Part shown: one piece after another, positions 1-8,958 of the stretch
Position numbering within the stretch: position 1 is the first letter of the stretch
Layout: each line of letters opens with the position of its first letter
Origin: a virus
Length of the DNA: 47,357 nt
IMG/VR virus record: IMGVR_UViG_3300025108_000093
Span: 1 to 47,357 of that record
Reading direction: 5' to 3' (one strand)
Position numbers and translations under genes: made by a program
Notes under the pieces: generated by a model
Databases searched by the model: none
Told to the model about the DNA's origin: nothing
What the model saw: the letters and a program-made list of their open reading frames with translations, nothing else

Positions 1-237
1 TTAAAAGTAGTTATACATAAAGATGAACAAAGCCTTAACAATGCTTACTGGAAACATACTAAAAAATATGGTAAGCAAGTATTGGGTTTTGCATTAGTAC
101 ATCCTTCAGTAGATACTTGTTATGTACATATAATGGTACCAGATAAATGGGATGATAGAGAGGCATTAGCTATTATGGGTCACGAAGTGTACCATTGTTT
201 ATTAGCTGAACACGGCCCCCCTATAGTTCCTCAATAA
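1..237 (+). CDS. HExxH metallopeptidase-like protein, 5' end missing
   Basis: The frame is open from the first base and ends at TAA 235-237, giving 78 C-terminal residues. They contain GHEVYHCLLAEHG, a zinc-peptidase HExxH motif with a third histidine six residues after the second. That spacing resembles metzincins, but the usual glycine between them is absent. It lies 13 bp before a holin-like gene, so a lysis or virion peptidase role is possible. The family cannot be named because the N-terminus is outside the window. What is seen is the motif; the peptidase activity is inferred. Confidence 0.6.
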   Translation, partial: LKVVIHKDEQSLNNAYWKHTKKYGKQVLGFALVHPSVDTCYVHIMVPDKWDDREALAIMGHEVYHCLLAEHGPPIVPQ

Positions 238-250
238 AGGAGAGAGAGTA

Positions 251-679
251 ATGATTAGTTTACTTACAAACGTAGCACCAATAATTATGGGCTTCATTAT
301 GAAGCTTATGGCTATTAAGAGTAAAGCAGCTACAGATTTACAAAAGTTACAGTTAGAGGCATTAAGTGCTAGAGCAGCTGAGGTAGATAAAGCTAGAGAA
401 GTAGCTAAATCAGAGAGTCCTTGGGCAGCACTCAATAGAAGAGTAATTATATTTGTACTACTTGGTATTATAGTATTTACACAGGTTGCTCCAGTATTCT
501 TAGACGTGCCTACTGTTATACCTACAATAATTAAAGGTACAAGTTTTTTAGGTTTTGATATTACACCAGACAAAATAGAATATATTACTGTTAATGGCAT
601 GTTAAAATTAGATGAAGTTTTTAAATGGACTACTATTATCGTAGAGTTTTATTTCGGAGCACAACTAGCAAAGGGGTAA
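251..679 (+). CDS. holin-like membrane protein
   Basis: This 142-aa protein has three hydrophobic segments, at about residues 4-20, 65-86 and 124-138. Between the first two lies a charged helix rich in Ala, Lys and Glu (about 22-55). AGGAGAGAGAG lies 5-10 bases before the ATG. The size, three-segment layout and position beside a peptidase-like gene fit a phage holin or other lysis membrane protein. The family is not identified with certainty, and a virion membrane-active protein is the alternative. Confidence 0.5.
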   Translation: MISLLTNVAPIIMGFIMKLMAIKSKAATDLQKLQLEALSARAAEVDKAREVAKSESPWAALNRRVIIFVLLGIIVFTQVAPVFLDVPTVIPTIIKGTSFLGFDITPDKIEYITVNGMLKLDEVFKWTTIIVEFYFGAQLAKG

Positions 680-682
680 AAA

Positions 683-790
683 ATGGACTATTGGACTATT
701 AAAGAAAAAGTAAAAAAATTAATTAAGTCTCATAACAAATCAAGAAAAAAACACAGGGTATTCCCCTGTAATAAAAAACCACAATCATAA
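683..790 (+). CDS. small basic peptide, 35 aa
   Basis: An ATG frame of 35 residues begins three bases after the holin-like gene. It is lysine-rich (KEKVKKLIK, SRKKHR) with one Cys. GGGG precedes it at a plausible distance. No family is recognised. It could be a real accessory lysis or DNA-binding peptide or a chance frame. Confidence 0.35.
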   Translation: MDYWTIKEKVKKLIKSHNKSRKKHRVFPCNKKPQS

Positions 791-824
791 CCACTTCTAA
801 TAAAAGACTATTCTGGGAGGCATT

Positions 825-1595
825 ATGTATAAAAGAGCGATTGTTATACCTGATCAGCACTTTCCGATACACGATGAGAAAGCAGTAAAAGTAGTATTAA
901 AGGCAATAAAATATATTGAGCCAGATATATTTATAAATTTAGGCGATGTTGGCGAGTGGGAATCAGTTTCTGCTTGGAAGTACAAAGGAAAGAAACTACC
1001 TCCTTTAGAATATCAAATGCCTTTGGTCGATGAAGAAATCAAAGCAGTTAATAAACAAATAGATAGATTCGATAAAGTATTAAAAGAAATTAATTGCACT
1101 GAAAAATATATACTTGCTGGCAATCATGATGAATGGCTAGATAGTTTTGGTGATAATCATCCATATCTAAATAAGTATAATTTTAAAGAAGCCTGTAGAT
1201 GGGAAGAAAGAGGGTATGAGTATAGAGGATATAACAATGTTTTAACTATAGGTAAACTTAGTTTTGTGCATGGGGCTTATGTGACAGTTAATCATGCTAA
1301 AAAGCATTTAGATTCTTATGGCACAAATCTTATTTATGGTCATACACATGATGTACAAAGATACTCTGGAACCAGTTTACATGATGGTGCTATATTTGCA
1401 CAATCTTTAGGGTGCTTAAAGGATATGTCATCAGAGAAGAATAAATGGTTAAGAGGGAGATTACACAATTGGAACCATTGTTTTGGTATAGTTACTTGGT
1501 TTGATGATGATACTTTTCAGCTAGAACCTATTGAAATTAGCAAAGGAAAATGTTCTGTCTGGGGAAAAATAATTAAATTAGGTAAAGGAGACTAG
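825..1595 (+). CDS. calcineurin-like metallophosphoesterase
   Basis: This 256-aa protein has the complete metallophosphoesterase signature: DQHFPIHD near residue 9, LGDVGEWES near 40, AGNHDEW near 100, a histidine in FVHGAY near 148 and GHTHD near 171. These residues bind two metal ions and hydrolyse phosphoesters in the family. GGGAGG precedes the ATG. It stands inside the late virion operon, between a holin-like gene and a tail gene, an unusual place for a nucleic-acid or nucleotide phosphoesterase. The natural substrate cannot be told from sequence. Confidence 0.85.
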   Translation: MYKRAIVIPDQHFPIHDEKAVKVVLKAIKYIEPDIFINLGDVGEWESVSAWKYKGKKLPPLEYQMPLVDEEIKAVNKQIDRFDKVLKEINCTEKYILAGNHDEWLDSFGDNHPYLNKYNFKEACRWEERGYEYRGYNNVLTIGKLSFVHGAYVTVNHAKKHLDSYGTNLIYGHTHDVQRYSGTSLHDGAIFAQSLGCLKDMSSEKNKWLRGRLHNWNHCFGIVTWFDDDTFQLEPIEISKGKCSVWGKIIKLGKGD

Positions 1596-1596
1596 T

Positions 1597-3165
1597 ATGT
1601 CGTTTAAAACAACGCCAGAAATAGATTATTCAAGTGTAGGTCTGATAACAGACATACCAACACATTCATTACCAGATGGAGCTTGGAATGATTGTTTAAA
1701 TGTAAGATGTAAGGATGGATCTGTTCATGGTGTTAATTCTTTTTCAGATAATATAGCTTTACATGGTACCGATACAGTTATATCGGGTGGTGAGGCTATG
1801 GCGGTAACACAATTCACGCCCGCAGGATACAATTATTTAGTTATAGCTTATATTGTAAAAGGTACTGATAACTTTGGTCATGTAGTAACCTACAATACAA
1901 ATACTTCTGCTTGGAATGATATTACAAACAGCACAACAAATTTAAAGTTTACTTTTGATGAAAAGTATCCTCCACAGATATTTGTTTTTAATGAATTACT
2001 TATTGTTAATCCCGCTGTTGATGCCCCACCACAATTCACTGATGCTGGTATTTCTTCTGGAAGTCTTAATATAATGCCTAACTGGCCTGTAAGTGACCCT
2101 GCTCCAGCAGGAGGAACAACGTATCCTATTGTTACTAGAAGTTTAAAGCCTTTTGGTAATAGATTAATGGCTATGAATATCTTTGAAGAGAATACTTCTT
2201 CTGCGAGTGACGATGTTAACCTACCAATTGATATATTATGGTCTTCTCATATAACAAGTATAGGGTCTTTATCTAGTACTGAGTGGACTGCTAGTACAAC
2301 TAATACAGCAGGCGATGCTTTCGCAATAGAAACTCCAGGAAAGATATTAGATGGAGGTCAACTAGGGGAGTTCTTTATAGCTTATAAATCAGATTCTGTT
2401 ATAAGGGTTGCTGAAACAGGAGATTCTTATGTTTTATCATTTGAAAGTATTTTTGAGGATGACGGTATCTATTCTTCTCGTTGTTTTGCTAATATCGGTA
2501 ATGCTCAGCATTTGGTTGTCGGCAATTACGGTGTATTTATTCACGATGGTCAATCACAAAAGACTGACGTTGCAAAAGGAATATTTCAAGATACTATATT
2601 CTCCTTAGTAAAGGCTACGGAGAAAGATAGGTCGTTCTGCTTCCAACAGACTAGAGATAAAGAAGTATGGTTTTGTTTCTCATCATCGTCTAATACAGCT
2701 AATGGTTGTGACTTAGCTTTCGTTTATGATTACAACGAAAAAAAGCTACACAAGAGAACTTTGCCAGGACTAACTGATATATACGAAACAGAACTTAATG
2801 GGGTTTTACAAATATATGCCACTAAGCCAGATGATACTAAAATACAATTGTTATCTAATACGGCTTATGAAGCAGATGGTTTCTTTGTTCATGAAGATGA
2901 TAATTTATCTGATAACGCTACTATTAAGTGGATTAATGGCATTTATCTAGATTCAGTTGATAGCGTAAAGGTTGGGTTGATTGCTACACAAAGACTTACT
3001 GATACTAAAACTTACACACTACAGACATTTAATCCTAGTACATCTCATAAGTTAGATGTAAGAACTACAGGCAGATACATGAATCTAAAAGTACAGATGA
3101 ATGGAAATACCAACCCTCAATTAGGAAAACTACAGTTTGATGTTAAGTTAGCAGGTAAACGCTAA
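1597..3165 (+). CDS. podophage tail/stabilisation-type structural protein
   Basis: This 522-aa protein has no membrane segment. It is rich in beta-strand-like stretches, Thr, Ser and aromatic residues. The N-terminal pattern (DGAWNDCLNVRCKDG, about residues 27-41) resembles large structural proteins that sit between adaptor and fibres in many podophages. AAAGGAG precedes the ATG and the gene starts one base after the phosphoesterase stop. A propeller-like fold is possible but not shown. Confidence 0.55.
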   Translation: MSFKTTPEIDYSSVGLITDIPTHSLPDGAWNDCLNVRCKDGSVHGVNSFSDNIALHGTDTVISGGEAMAVTQFTPAGYNYLVIAYIVKGTDNFGHVVTYNTNTSAWNDITNSTTNLKFTFDEKYPPQIFVFNELLIVNPAVDAPPQFTDAGISSGSLNIMPNWPVSDPAPAGGTTYPIVTRSLKPFGNRLMAMNIFEENTSSASDDVNLPIDILWSSHITSIGSLSSTEWTASTTNTAGDAFAIETPGKILDGGQLGEFFIAYKSDSVIRVAETGDSYVLSFESIFEDDGIYSSRCFANIGNAQHLVVGNYGVFIHDGQSQKTDVAKGIFQDTIFSLVKATEKDRSFCFQQTRDKEVWFCFSSSSNTANGCDLAFVYDYNEKKLHKRTLPGLTDIYETELNGVLQIYATKPDDTKIQLLSNTAYEADGFFVHEDDNLSDNATIKWINGIYLDSVDSVKVGLIATQRLTDTKTYTLQTFNPSTSHKLDVRTTGRYMNLKVQMNGNTNPQLGKLQFDVKLAGKR

Positions 3166-3174
3166 GGGGGTGTT

Positions 3175-5130
3175 ATGGCTATTATTTCAGAAACAGAACT
3201 AAGGAGAAAACTTAGAGAGTTAGGAGCAAGTGCTGCTTCTTCTCAAGCAACTGCAGTAAGAAATGGAGATACTTGGGAATATACTACAGAAGTTTTGTAT
3301 CTAGCTTATGCTAGTAGTGTTACTAATGCTAGTTCTAGTGGTGTCATAACCAATCAAAGTGATGCTATTGGATTTCAATACACTGCTTTCAGTGCTTCAG
3401 GAGTATTATTACCTTGGAGGGGTTATTCATTTTCCAAAAGTATATATTCTTCTGGGGACCCTACAGATTACATATGGGAAAATATTACGGCTTCTGGTAG
3501 TAGTACCTTGGAGCGTTATTACTCTACCTATGCTGGTTTATTAACTGATATGGGCGATCCTGATTATCCAGGAACAAGACTTGATGGTACTGATGTACCT
3601 TGGACCTCTATAGCTGTTACTAGTGCGATTCCTGACACAGCTTTCTTTGTTGCTGAAAAATATACTATAAATGGCACTAAGTCTACTTGGAATGTATATG
3701 CAGTAGCTACAGAAGAAACAGGGTTTGGATTAATACCATATACTATTACTGGTAGAAATAAACCTACACTTAATAGTACGCAATGGAACACCGATACAAT
3801 AACAGCTGTGACTGCGTATACAGGAAGATCTTATTCTGTTATCAAAGAATTAGGTTACGGTACTACTGTTGTTATTACTTATGACGATGGTAAATTGTAC
3901 GGAACATTAAAGAAAGTATCAGGAGTGGCAACATGGGCAGCAACATCGTCATTCATTGACGGAGAGTTGCTACTATCTGAAACGGTAATAGCAGATAAGA
4001 TTGCTTCTAATGCCATTACTACTGGCAAGATAAAGGTTTCTGGAACTGGTGCAGTTACCGCAGCTTATTTTGGAGCAGTAGCAGCAGCAGACGTAGCTAC
4101 GGCTATTAATAATAATACAACTACTGTTGACGGTGCTAAGATTACTACTGGTACAATTGGCACTTCCAGTTTAGCTGCTAATGCTGTTACAACAGATAAG
4201 ATAAGTGTAGATAGTGAGATACTAATCTCAAATAATGCAGGTCGTATTCGTTCTGGAGACATAGGAGCGGGAGGCACTGCAGGCACATTTCCAGCAACTT
4301 CAGCAGATATAACAGGTTCAGGATTTTTAATAGGAAATGACACTAGTAATAGTGGTACTGCTAAGTTCTTATTCGGAAATGACACTCAAGCTATTTATTG
4401 GGATGGCTCTACTCTGTCTTTACTAGGAAAGTTTATAACAGACTCGAACATTGCCTCTATTGATGGTAGCTCTGTATCCACTCAGACATTTAGAATCGGT
4501 AGTCAAGTGGCAATTTCAGACTGGAACAGTAACCATTCTGGATATTACATATACAAGACACACATAAGTAGTGCAGAAGTAGGTAGAGCCTTATACTTTA
4601 CGGTTAACGGAGATTCTAATCCAGTAATATATGTTAACGGAGCAACTCCAGGAGCTAATGATTTAATGTATCGCAATCCAGATACAGAGGCTTATACTGG
4701 TACAGATGATTTTTATTCAGACTATTCTACCTCTGATTTTTATGGCATACCTATCTCTGATTACTCATTCTCTAATCAAGGTAACTTCTTTGTTCCTCAA
4801 GCGGCTGGACCATTATGGGTAAGATTTAGTACTAACTCTAATATCACTTACCAAATATACGCCAATGGTATGAAAGAGTACCATACGGTTGAGATGTTTA
4901 CAGTTTCTAGTGGGGTATCTACGGCTGTTACATCTAAGACATTAACATTAGATAATACTTTTGAGAGTATAGAGAACATTCAATTAACAGCAAGAGCTGC
5001 TGAGGGCAATCCTTCAGCTGGTTCTACTCATTATGCTTCTAATGTGACGACAGGTTCATCATCAAGTATAAATTTTAACCAAACCACTGCAGACATCATC
5101 GAATTCGATGTTGTTGTTGTAGGATATTAA
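3175..5130 (+). CDS. tail fibre / tail tip protein
   Basis: This 651-aa protein is very rich in Ser, Thr, Gly, Ala and Asn. Residues about 265-345 carry a run of repeated segments (VIADKIASNAITTGKIKV, then SSLAANAVTTDKISV). Such repeats are typical of trimeric fibre shafts and the C-terminal part of lambda J-like tip proteins. The end (from about residue 420) looks like a beta-rich head. GGGGG lies just before the ATG. It is followed by a glycine-rich adhesin gene and a chaperone-like gene, which supports a host-recognition cluster. Confidence 0.7.
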   Translation: MAIISETELRRKLRELGASAASSQATAVRNGDTWEYTTEVLYLAYASSVTNASSSGVITNQSDAIGFQYTAFSASGVLLPWRGYSFSKSIYSSGDPTDYIWENITASGSSTLERYYSTYAGLLTDMGDPDYPGTRLDGTDVPWTSIAVTSAIPDTAFFVAEKYTINGTKSTWNVYAVATEETGFGLIPYTITGRNKPTLNSTQWNTDTITAVTAYTGRSYSVIKELGYGTTVVITYDDGKLYGTLKKVSGVATWAATSSFIDGELLLSETVIADKIASNAITTGKIKVSGTGAVTAAYFGAVAAADVATAINNNTTTVDGAKITTGTIGTSSLAANAVTTDKISVDSEILISNNAGRIRSGDIGAGGTAGTFPATSADITGSGFLIGNDTSNSGTAKFLFGNDTQAIYWDGSTLSLLGKFITDSNIASIDGSSVSTQTFRIGSQVAISDWNSNHSGYYIYKTHISSAEVGRALYFTVNGDSNPVIYVNGATPGANDLMYRNPDTEAYTGTDDFYSDYSTSDFYGIPISDYSFSNQGNFFVPQAAGPLWVRFSTNSNITYQIYANGMKEYHTVEMFTVSSGVSTAVTSKTLTLDNTFESIENIQLTARAAEGNPSAGSTHYASNVTTGSSSSINFNQTTADIIEFDVVVVGY

Positions 5131-5138
5131 GGAGACTT

Positions 5139-5792
5139 ATGGGAATTATAACAGGAACCCCAGTCAGTAGTACAACATTAACGAGAGCTGCGGCAGCAAC
5201 AAAGTTAACAAATACAGGAACCTCTAAAGCTAATTTTATCGCTGGTGTAGAGGATATTTTAGACACCCTTCTTGTTAGTTCTAGCTCTTTCTTGTATAGT
5301 AACATTGGTGCTGTTACCAACGCTTCTGTGACAGTACCTGAGGGAATAACAAAGCTAATAGTTACAGGTTCTGGTGCTGGTGGTGGGGGTGGAGCAAGCG
5401 GCTCACACGAACAGGCTGGCGAATCAGGAGGTAAAGGTGGTTCTTGTATTGAACGACTAATCACTGTAGTGGGAGGAGAAACATTAACAATCAACATTGG
5501 TAGTGGCGGAAGTTGTCCAGGCAGTTGGTGTTCTTCTGGAACATCTGGAGGTGCAACCACAATATCTGGTTCATCTTCTGGAACATTACTAACTCTAGGA
5601 GGAGGTGGTGGTGGAACCTCTAGTCCTCCAGGAGGTTCAGGATCAACAGGATCGGTAAGTGGAGGTTCTGTAGGTCGCACATCAGGCTCCTTTAGTAGCG
5701 TTTATAATGATAGTGTAGGAACAGGTGGTAGTGCTGGTAGTTACTATAATGCTGGTGCAGGGGCTGCTGGTATGCTATTTATTACGATTTAA
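5139..5792 (+). CDS. glycine-rich tail fibre adhesin
   Basis: This 217-aa protein has an N-terminal half of ordinary composition (about 1-75) and a second half made of polyglycine tracts (GAGGGGGASG, GGGGGGTS). It ends in AGMLFITI. The pattern VPEGITKLIVTG followed by Gly runs is typical of phage fibre-tip adhesins with a polyglycine-helix sandwich, as in T-even gp38-like receptors. Three cysteines lie between the Gly tracts, which is less usual. AAGGAG precedes the ATG. It is likely the receptor-binding part of the preceding fibre. Confidence 0.7.
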   Translation: MGIITGTPVSSTTLTRAAAATKLTNTGTSKANFIAGVEDILDTLLVSSSSFLYSNIGAVTNASVTVPEGITKLIVTGSGAGGGGGASGSHEQAGESGGKGGSCIERLITVVGGETLTINIGSGGSCPGSWCSSGTSGGATTISGSSSGTLLTLGGGGGGTSSPPGGSGSTGSVSGGSVGRTSGSFSSVYNDSVGTGGSAGSYYNAGAGAAGMLFITI

Positions 5793-5804
5793 CAAGGACT
5801 ATAT

Positions 5805-6149
5805 ATGAAAAATTATTACAAGGTTGTGGATGGCGTTGCTACTGAAGGAGCGTTTACAACTTATTCAGGAGTGTCTGTTGAAAGTGATTGGGTAGAATCG
5901 GGTGATAATGCTGGTATAGGTTCGACTTGGGATGGTGCCGTATGGACACCTCCAGTAAAAGATGTTTCTTTAGAACAATTACGAATAGAAAGAGATAGAC
6001 TTTTATTAGAGTCTGATTTCTCTCAGTTATCAGATGTACCTCATACTGACGATGAGAAAGTATTGTGGTTAACATATAGACAAGAACTTAGGGATTTACC
6101 AGATGGGTACGTTCCTACTCCAGAACCAGTTTATCCTACTAAACCTTAA
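5805..6149 (+). CDS. tail fibre assembly chaperone-like protein
   Basis: This 114-aa protein has a C-terminal half with the sequence RDRLLLESDFSQLSDVP followed by WLTYRQELRDLP. This closely matches the conserved block of phage tail assembly chaperone family proteins (Phage_tail_APC type) found next to fibre genes. The N-terminal half (YYKVVDGV...W) looks like a small fibre-linked domain. It follows the adhesin gene by 12 bp, which agrees with a role in fibre folding. Confidence 0.7.
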   Translation: MKNYYKVVDGVATEGAFTTYSGVSVESDWVESGDNAGIGSTWDGAVWTPPVKDVSLEQLRIERDRLLLESDFSQLSDVPHTDDEKVLWLTYRQELRDLPDGYVPTPEPVYPTKP

Positions 6150-6158
6150 ATGGAATAA

Positions 6159-6593
6159 ATGATGTATGAAATAAAACAAATAGTTGGTGAGGATATACTC
6201 ATCAGATATAACAATTTGAAACGAGAAATAAGTAGAGCTTTAAAACATAGTGATGGTGAGTGGACAGCTGTTCAAATAGTTGAGGCCGCTATTAAGGAAC
6301 CTATGATGTATCATATATGGGAAGTCTTAATGGACGGCTCTCCAGTCGCCATCGCTACTACAAGGATTATTACATATAATAACTTCACTTCGCTACACAT
6401 TATAACTTTAGGTGGAAGTGAAATATACGAGGAAATGCCTTACTTAATTACTAAGTTTGAGAAAGTAATTAAAGAGTATGAGCATATTGACTATTTAGAA
6501 TATACTGGTCGCAGGGGTTTTATCAGGCAACTTAATAAAGTTGGTTGGGAAGAAAAGTATGTGACTATGAGAAAGAACTTAAAGGAGACTTAG
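6159..6593 (+). CDS. small GNAT-like virion protein
   Basis: This 144-aa soluble protein has alternating helices and strands ending in IDYLEYTGRRGFIRQLNKVGW. Strand then R/G-rich turn then helix is the pattern of GNAT-fold proteins. Podophages often have such a protein at the head of the internal virion cluster, with T7 gp13 the comparable position. The start is ATGATG at 6159/6162 with only a weak ribosome site (TGGAA). Acetyltransferase activity is not implied. Confidence 0.45.
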   Translation: MMYEIKQIVGEDILIRYNNLKREISRALKHSDGEWTAVQIVEAAIKEPMMYHIWEVLMDGSPVAIATTRIITYNNFTSLHIITLGGSEIYEEMPYLITKFEKVIKEYEHIDYLEYTGRRGFIRQLNKVGWEEKYVTMRKNLKET

Positions 6594-7301
6594 ATGTCAA
6601 AAATTAAAATTTATGATGGTGTAGTTATTGATATGGCTACGAGTAAAATAATTAGCAAAGGCAAAGCTACTTGGGTTGATTCTAAAGATGTTGCTTATAC
6701 CAAAGGAGGAGGTTCTTCTACTTCTACTACTGGTTTTGCTCAAGAATTCAAACCTGAAGTTAAAGCTATGCTTGGAGAAGGTAAGGGTCTTTATGATTCT
6801 GGGCAATTGGGTTCAGTAGCAGGGTTTAATGCTAACCAACTTGCAGCTCAAGCAGGTGGAGTAACCTCTGCGGGAGCACAAACAGGATTGGAAAATGCAC
6901 TAGCTGCTCAAGCTAATGCAGGTGTAAATCTATCTGGTATGCGTTCTGCCGCTCAATCACAAGCACAAACGGCTCTTGGGCTGAATGCGGCTGGTGCAGG
7001 CCGTGCAGGTAGTTTAGGCGGTTCTAGACAAGCCATCAATAGTCAGTCTATAGCTAATGATTTAGCAGCTAAGTTTGGACAAATAGATCAACAAGCACAA
7101 GCACAAAACTTTGCTAATAAACAGGCTGCATTACAAGCTCAAGGAACAGGTGCGAAAACATTGGCTGGTATTGGTGCGGGACAACAGCAACAAGCACAGA
7201 ATATTGCTGACGCTCCTTACAAGGGTTTGTCTCAATATGCTTCTTTGTTTCATGGGGTGGCTGATAAGTCTACTACTACGACACAATCAGGAGGTAAGTA
7301 A
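6594..7301 (+). CDS. Ala/Gln-rich DNA ejection protein candidate
   Basis: This 235-aa protein is dominated by Ala, Gln and Gly in long predicted helices (about 60-205), with repeated AQA and QAQ patterns and no aromatic core. This composition is typical of phage ejection proteins such as T7 gp14 or P22 gp7 analogues. AAAGGAG precedes the ATG, which abuts the previous stop. The stop overlaps the next start (TAATG). Confidence 0.55.
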   Translation: MSKIKIYDGVVIDMATSKIISKGKATWVDSKDVAYTKGGGSSTSTTGFAQEFKPEVKAMLGEGKGLYDSGQLGSVAGFNANQLAAQAGGVTSAGAQTGLENALAAQANAGVNLSGMRSAAQSQAQTALGLNAAGAGRAGSLGGSRQAINSQSIANDLAAKFGQIDQQAQAQNFANKQAALQAQGTGAKTLAGIGAGQQQQAQNIADAPYKGLSQYASLFHGVADKSTTTTQSGGK

Positions 7302-8080
7302 TGAATAGTATATGGGGTCTCTCAAATCAACAACAAGCAAGAGCAGGGTTCGATGATACAGATGGTACGCCAATACACTATAGTCCTTCAGGTGAAAAGT
7401 CAGGTTCTTATTATTTTAATCAAGCTCAACAAGAATTAAATGGGCAGCCATCTTTTCATGGTAGTGATTACAATTGGAATAATCCAGGAATGGTAACAGC
7501 TGAGGAATACCAACAGCTAAGTAACTCTGATAAAGCCGATATAAGATTGCGTGCCACAGAGATGGCAATGGAAAACGATGATATGCATACCGCAGGAACT
7601 AGTTGGGATGCTCACAACAGGGTTAAAAATAACCTTAATGATTTTAACTTTAATAAAGACACATATAAATATGAGCCTTATAATGACACTACGGGATTGA
7701 CGCACAACGGCAAGCATTTAGCACCCGCAAGTGAGAGGGGAATACTTAATTCAGGGGGATTTGGTGATATTATTAGTAAGGTAGCAGGTTTAGCTGTACC
7801 TTTTAGCGGCTTTAAATTTGGTACTAATTTTCCTGACATGATTAATAATGCTATAGATAAATATACTGGTGTATCTGACTTTAATGTTGGTACCGCAATA
7901 GGTAACGCATTTACTCCACCTAGTAATGTTTGGACGACAGCACCTACAACAGTAATGGATAGTGGACTAAGTGGTGTAGGTAGTAATGACAGCCCGTCTA
8001 GTAGTGGTAACACAACCAATAACTCTGGTTCTGGTGGTGGTATTTGGAATGATAGTTGGGGTGATGGAACTGAAATTTAA
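7301..8080 (+). CDS. unknown virion-cluster protein
   Basis: This 259-aa protein is rich in Asn, Gly, Ser, Asp and Trp, with a Gly/Ser/Asn-rich C-terminal tail (about 215-259). There is one mildly hydrophobic stretch around 148-168 (GFGDIISKVAGLAVPFSGF). No family is recognised. The overlap with the upstream ejection-protein gene and the position in the late operon suggest a minor virion or ejection protein. Confidence 0.6.
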   Translation: MNSIWGLSNQQQARAGFDDTDGTPIHYSPSGEKSGSYYFNQAQQELNGQPSFHGSDYNWNNPGMVTAEEYQQLSNSDKADIRLRATEMAMENDDMHTAGTSWDAHNRVKNNLNDFNFNKDTYKYEPYNDTTGLTHNGKHLAPASERGILNSGGFGDIISKVAGLAVPFSGFKFGTNFPDMINNAIDKYTGVSDFNVGTAIGNAFTPPSNVWTTAPTTVMDSGLSGVGSNDSPSSSGNTTNNSGSGGGIWNDSWGDGTEI

Positions 8081-8095
8081 AATAGGAGATTAGTG

Positions 8096-8566
8096 ATGGG
8101 TTGGTTTGACGCTATGGATAAATATACTAAAGAACGCATAAAGGAAGATAGGATTAAAGAAATCCTAGCAAGAAAAGAAAAAAGTAGAGGACCGTTAGGA
8201 ACACAAAGTGTTTATGGTCTTGGTCCAGAATATTGGGCAAATATGTCAGAAGAAAATAGAAGAAAATTCTTTAATCCAGATATGTTAGAGTTTATGGACC
8301 CTAATGAGTATTTTCAAATTATGCCTGAAGATCATCCTAAAAGAAAAAATTGGGATAATATGAGTAGACGAGGTGGGCCATTAGCTAGTCAACCTAAGTG
8401 GACAGAAGATAAGTTTGCACCTAAAAGTTCTTGGTTATCTTGGGCAGAAAGGAGTTCGGATGCTCCCGCTATAGAAGTTCATGAGGGTCCTAATGTTAAT
8501 CGTGGTGTTAAACGAAATCCAGTACACCCTGATTTGCCTTGGTATAGAATTAAAGTAGATTTTTAG
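8096..8566 (+). CDS. unknown virion-cluster protein with GPL motif
   Basis: A GTG is available at 8093, but ATG 8096 is better spaced from AGGAG at 8084-8088; this gives 156 aa. The protein is polar, Lys/Arg-rich at the N-terminus, with Trp and Pro spread throughout. Short patches RGPLGTQS and RGGPLASQ recur within it, and RGPLGQIG occurs in the next protein. No family is recognised. Its location implies a minor virion component. Confidence 0.6.
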   Translation: MGWFDAMDKYTKERIKEDRIKEILARKEKSRGPLGTQSVYGLGPEYWANMSEENRRKFFNPDMLEFMDPNEYFQIMPEDHPKRKNWDNMSRRGGPLASQPKWTEDKFAPKSSWLSWAERSSDAPAIEVHEGPNVNRGVKRNPVHPDLPWYRIKVDF

Positions 8567-8574
8567 GAGAAAAA

Positions 8575-8958
8575 ATGAATGGTATATACAGTCCAAGAAA
8601 AATATGGGATAAAGAATATTTTACTCAAAAAATGACAGCTCCTAAAGCAGCACAAATACAAAAAGGTTTTTGGGAAAGAATGGGTCCAACAATAGCAGGT
8701 GCATTTGCTAATGCTGTTGTTCCAGGTAGTGGAGGAATAGCTCAAGCCGCTGTTAGTGGACCAGAACCTATTACAGCAGAAGCTCCAACTAATGCTGTTT
8801 CAGGAATGCAAACAAATACAGAGCCTGTTAACATAGCAGGAAATACAACAATGACACGAGGACCTTTGGGTCAAATTGGTCAATTTAATAATCAATATAA
8901 TAAACCTTTTGATAATGAAGAGTATATGAGAAGGTTCGGAGGATTTAATTATGCCTAA
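8575..8958 (+). CDS. unknown small virion-cluster protein
   Basis: This 127-aa protein has the N-terminal pattern IW, then KMTAPKAAQIQKGFWER, then an Ala/Gly-rich hydrophobic stretch (about 42-58). The C-terminal part has RGPLG. The first half is laid out like the start of the next protein, suggesting a shared N-terminal module. AGGAGAAAA precedes the ATG. It overlaps the next gene by 8 bp. Confidence 0.6.
   Translation: MNGIYSPRKIWDKEYFTQKMTAPKAAQIQKGFWERMGPTIAGAFANAVVPGSGGIAQAAVSGPEPITAEAPTNAVSGMQTNTEPVNIAGNTTMTRGPLGQIGQFNNQYNKPFDNEEYMRRFGGFNYA

Noticed and set aside
202-600. 132-aa minus-strand hydrophobic frame
   Set aside because: It is the mirror of the holin-like gene, without ribosome site and against the direction of the operon.
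5096-5680. 194-aa minus-strand frame rich in proline
   Set aside because: It is the mirror of the glycine codons of the plus-strand fibre adhesin gene (GGN read as NCC) and has no ribosome site.
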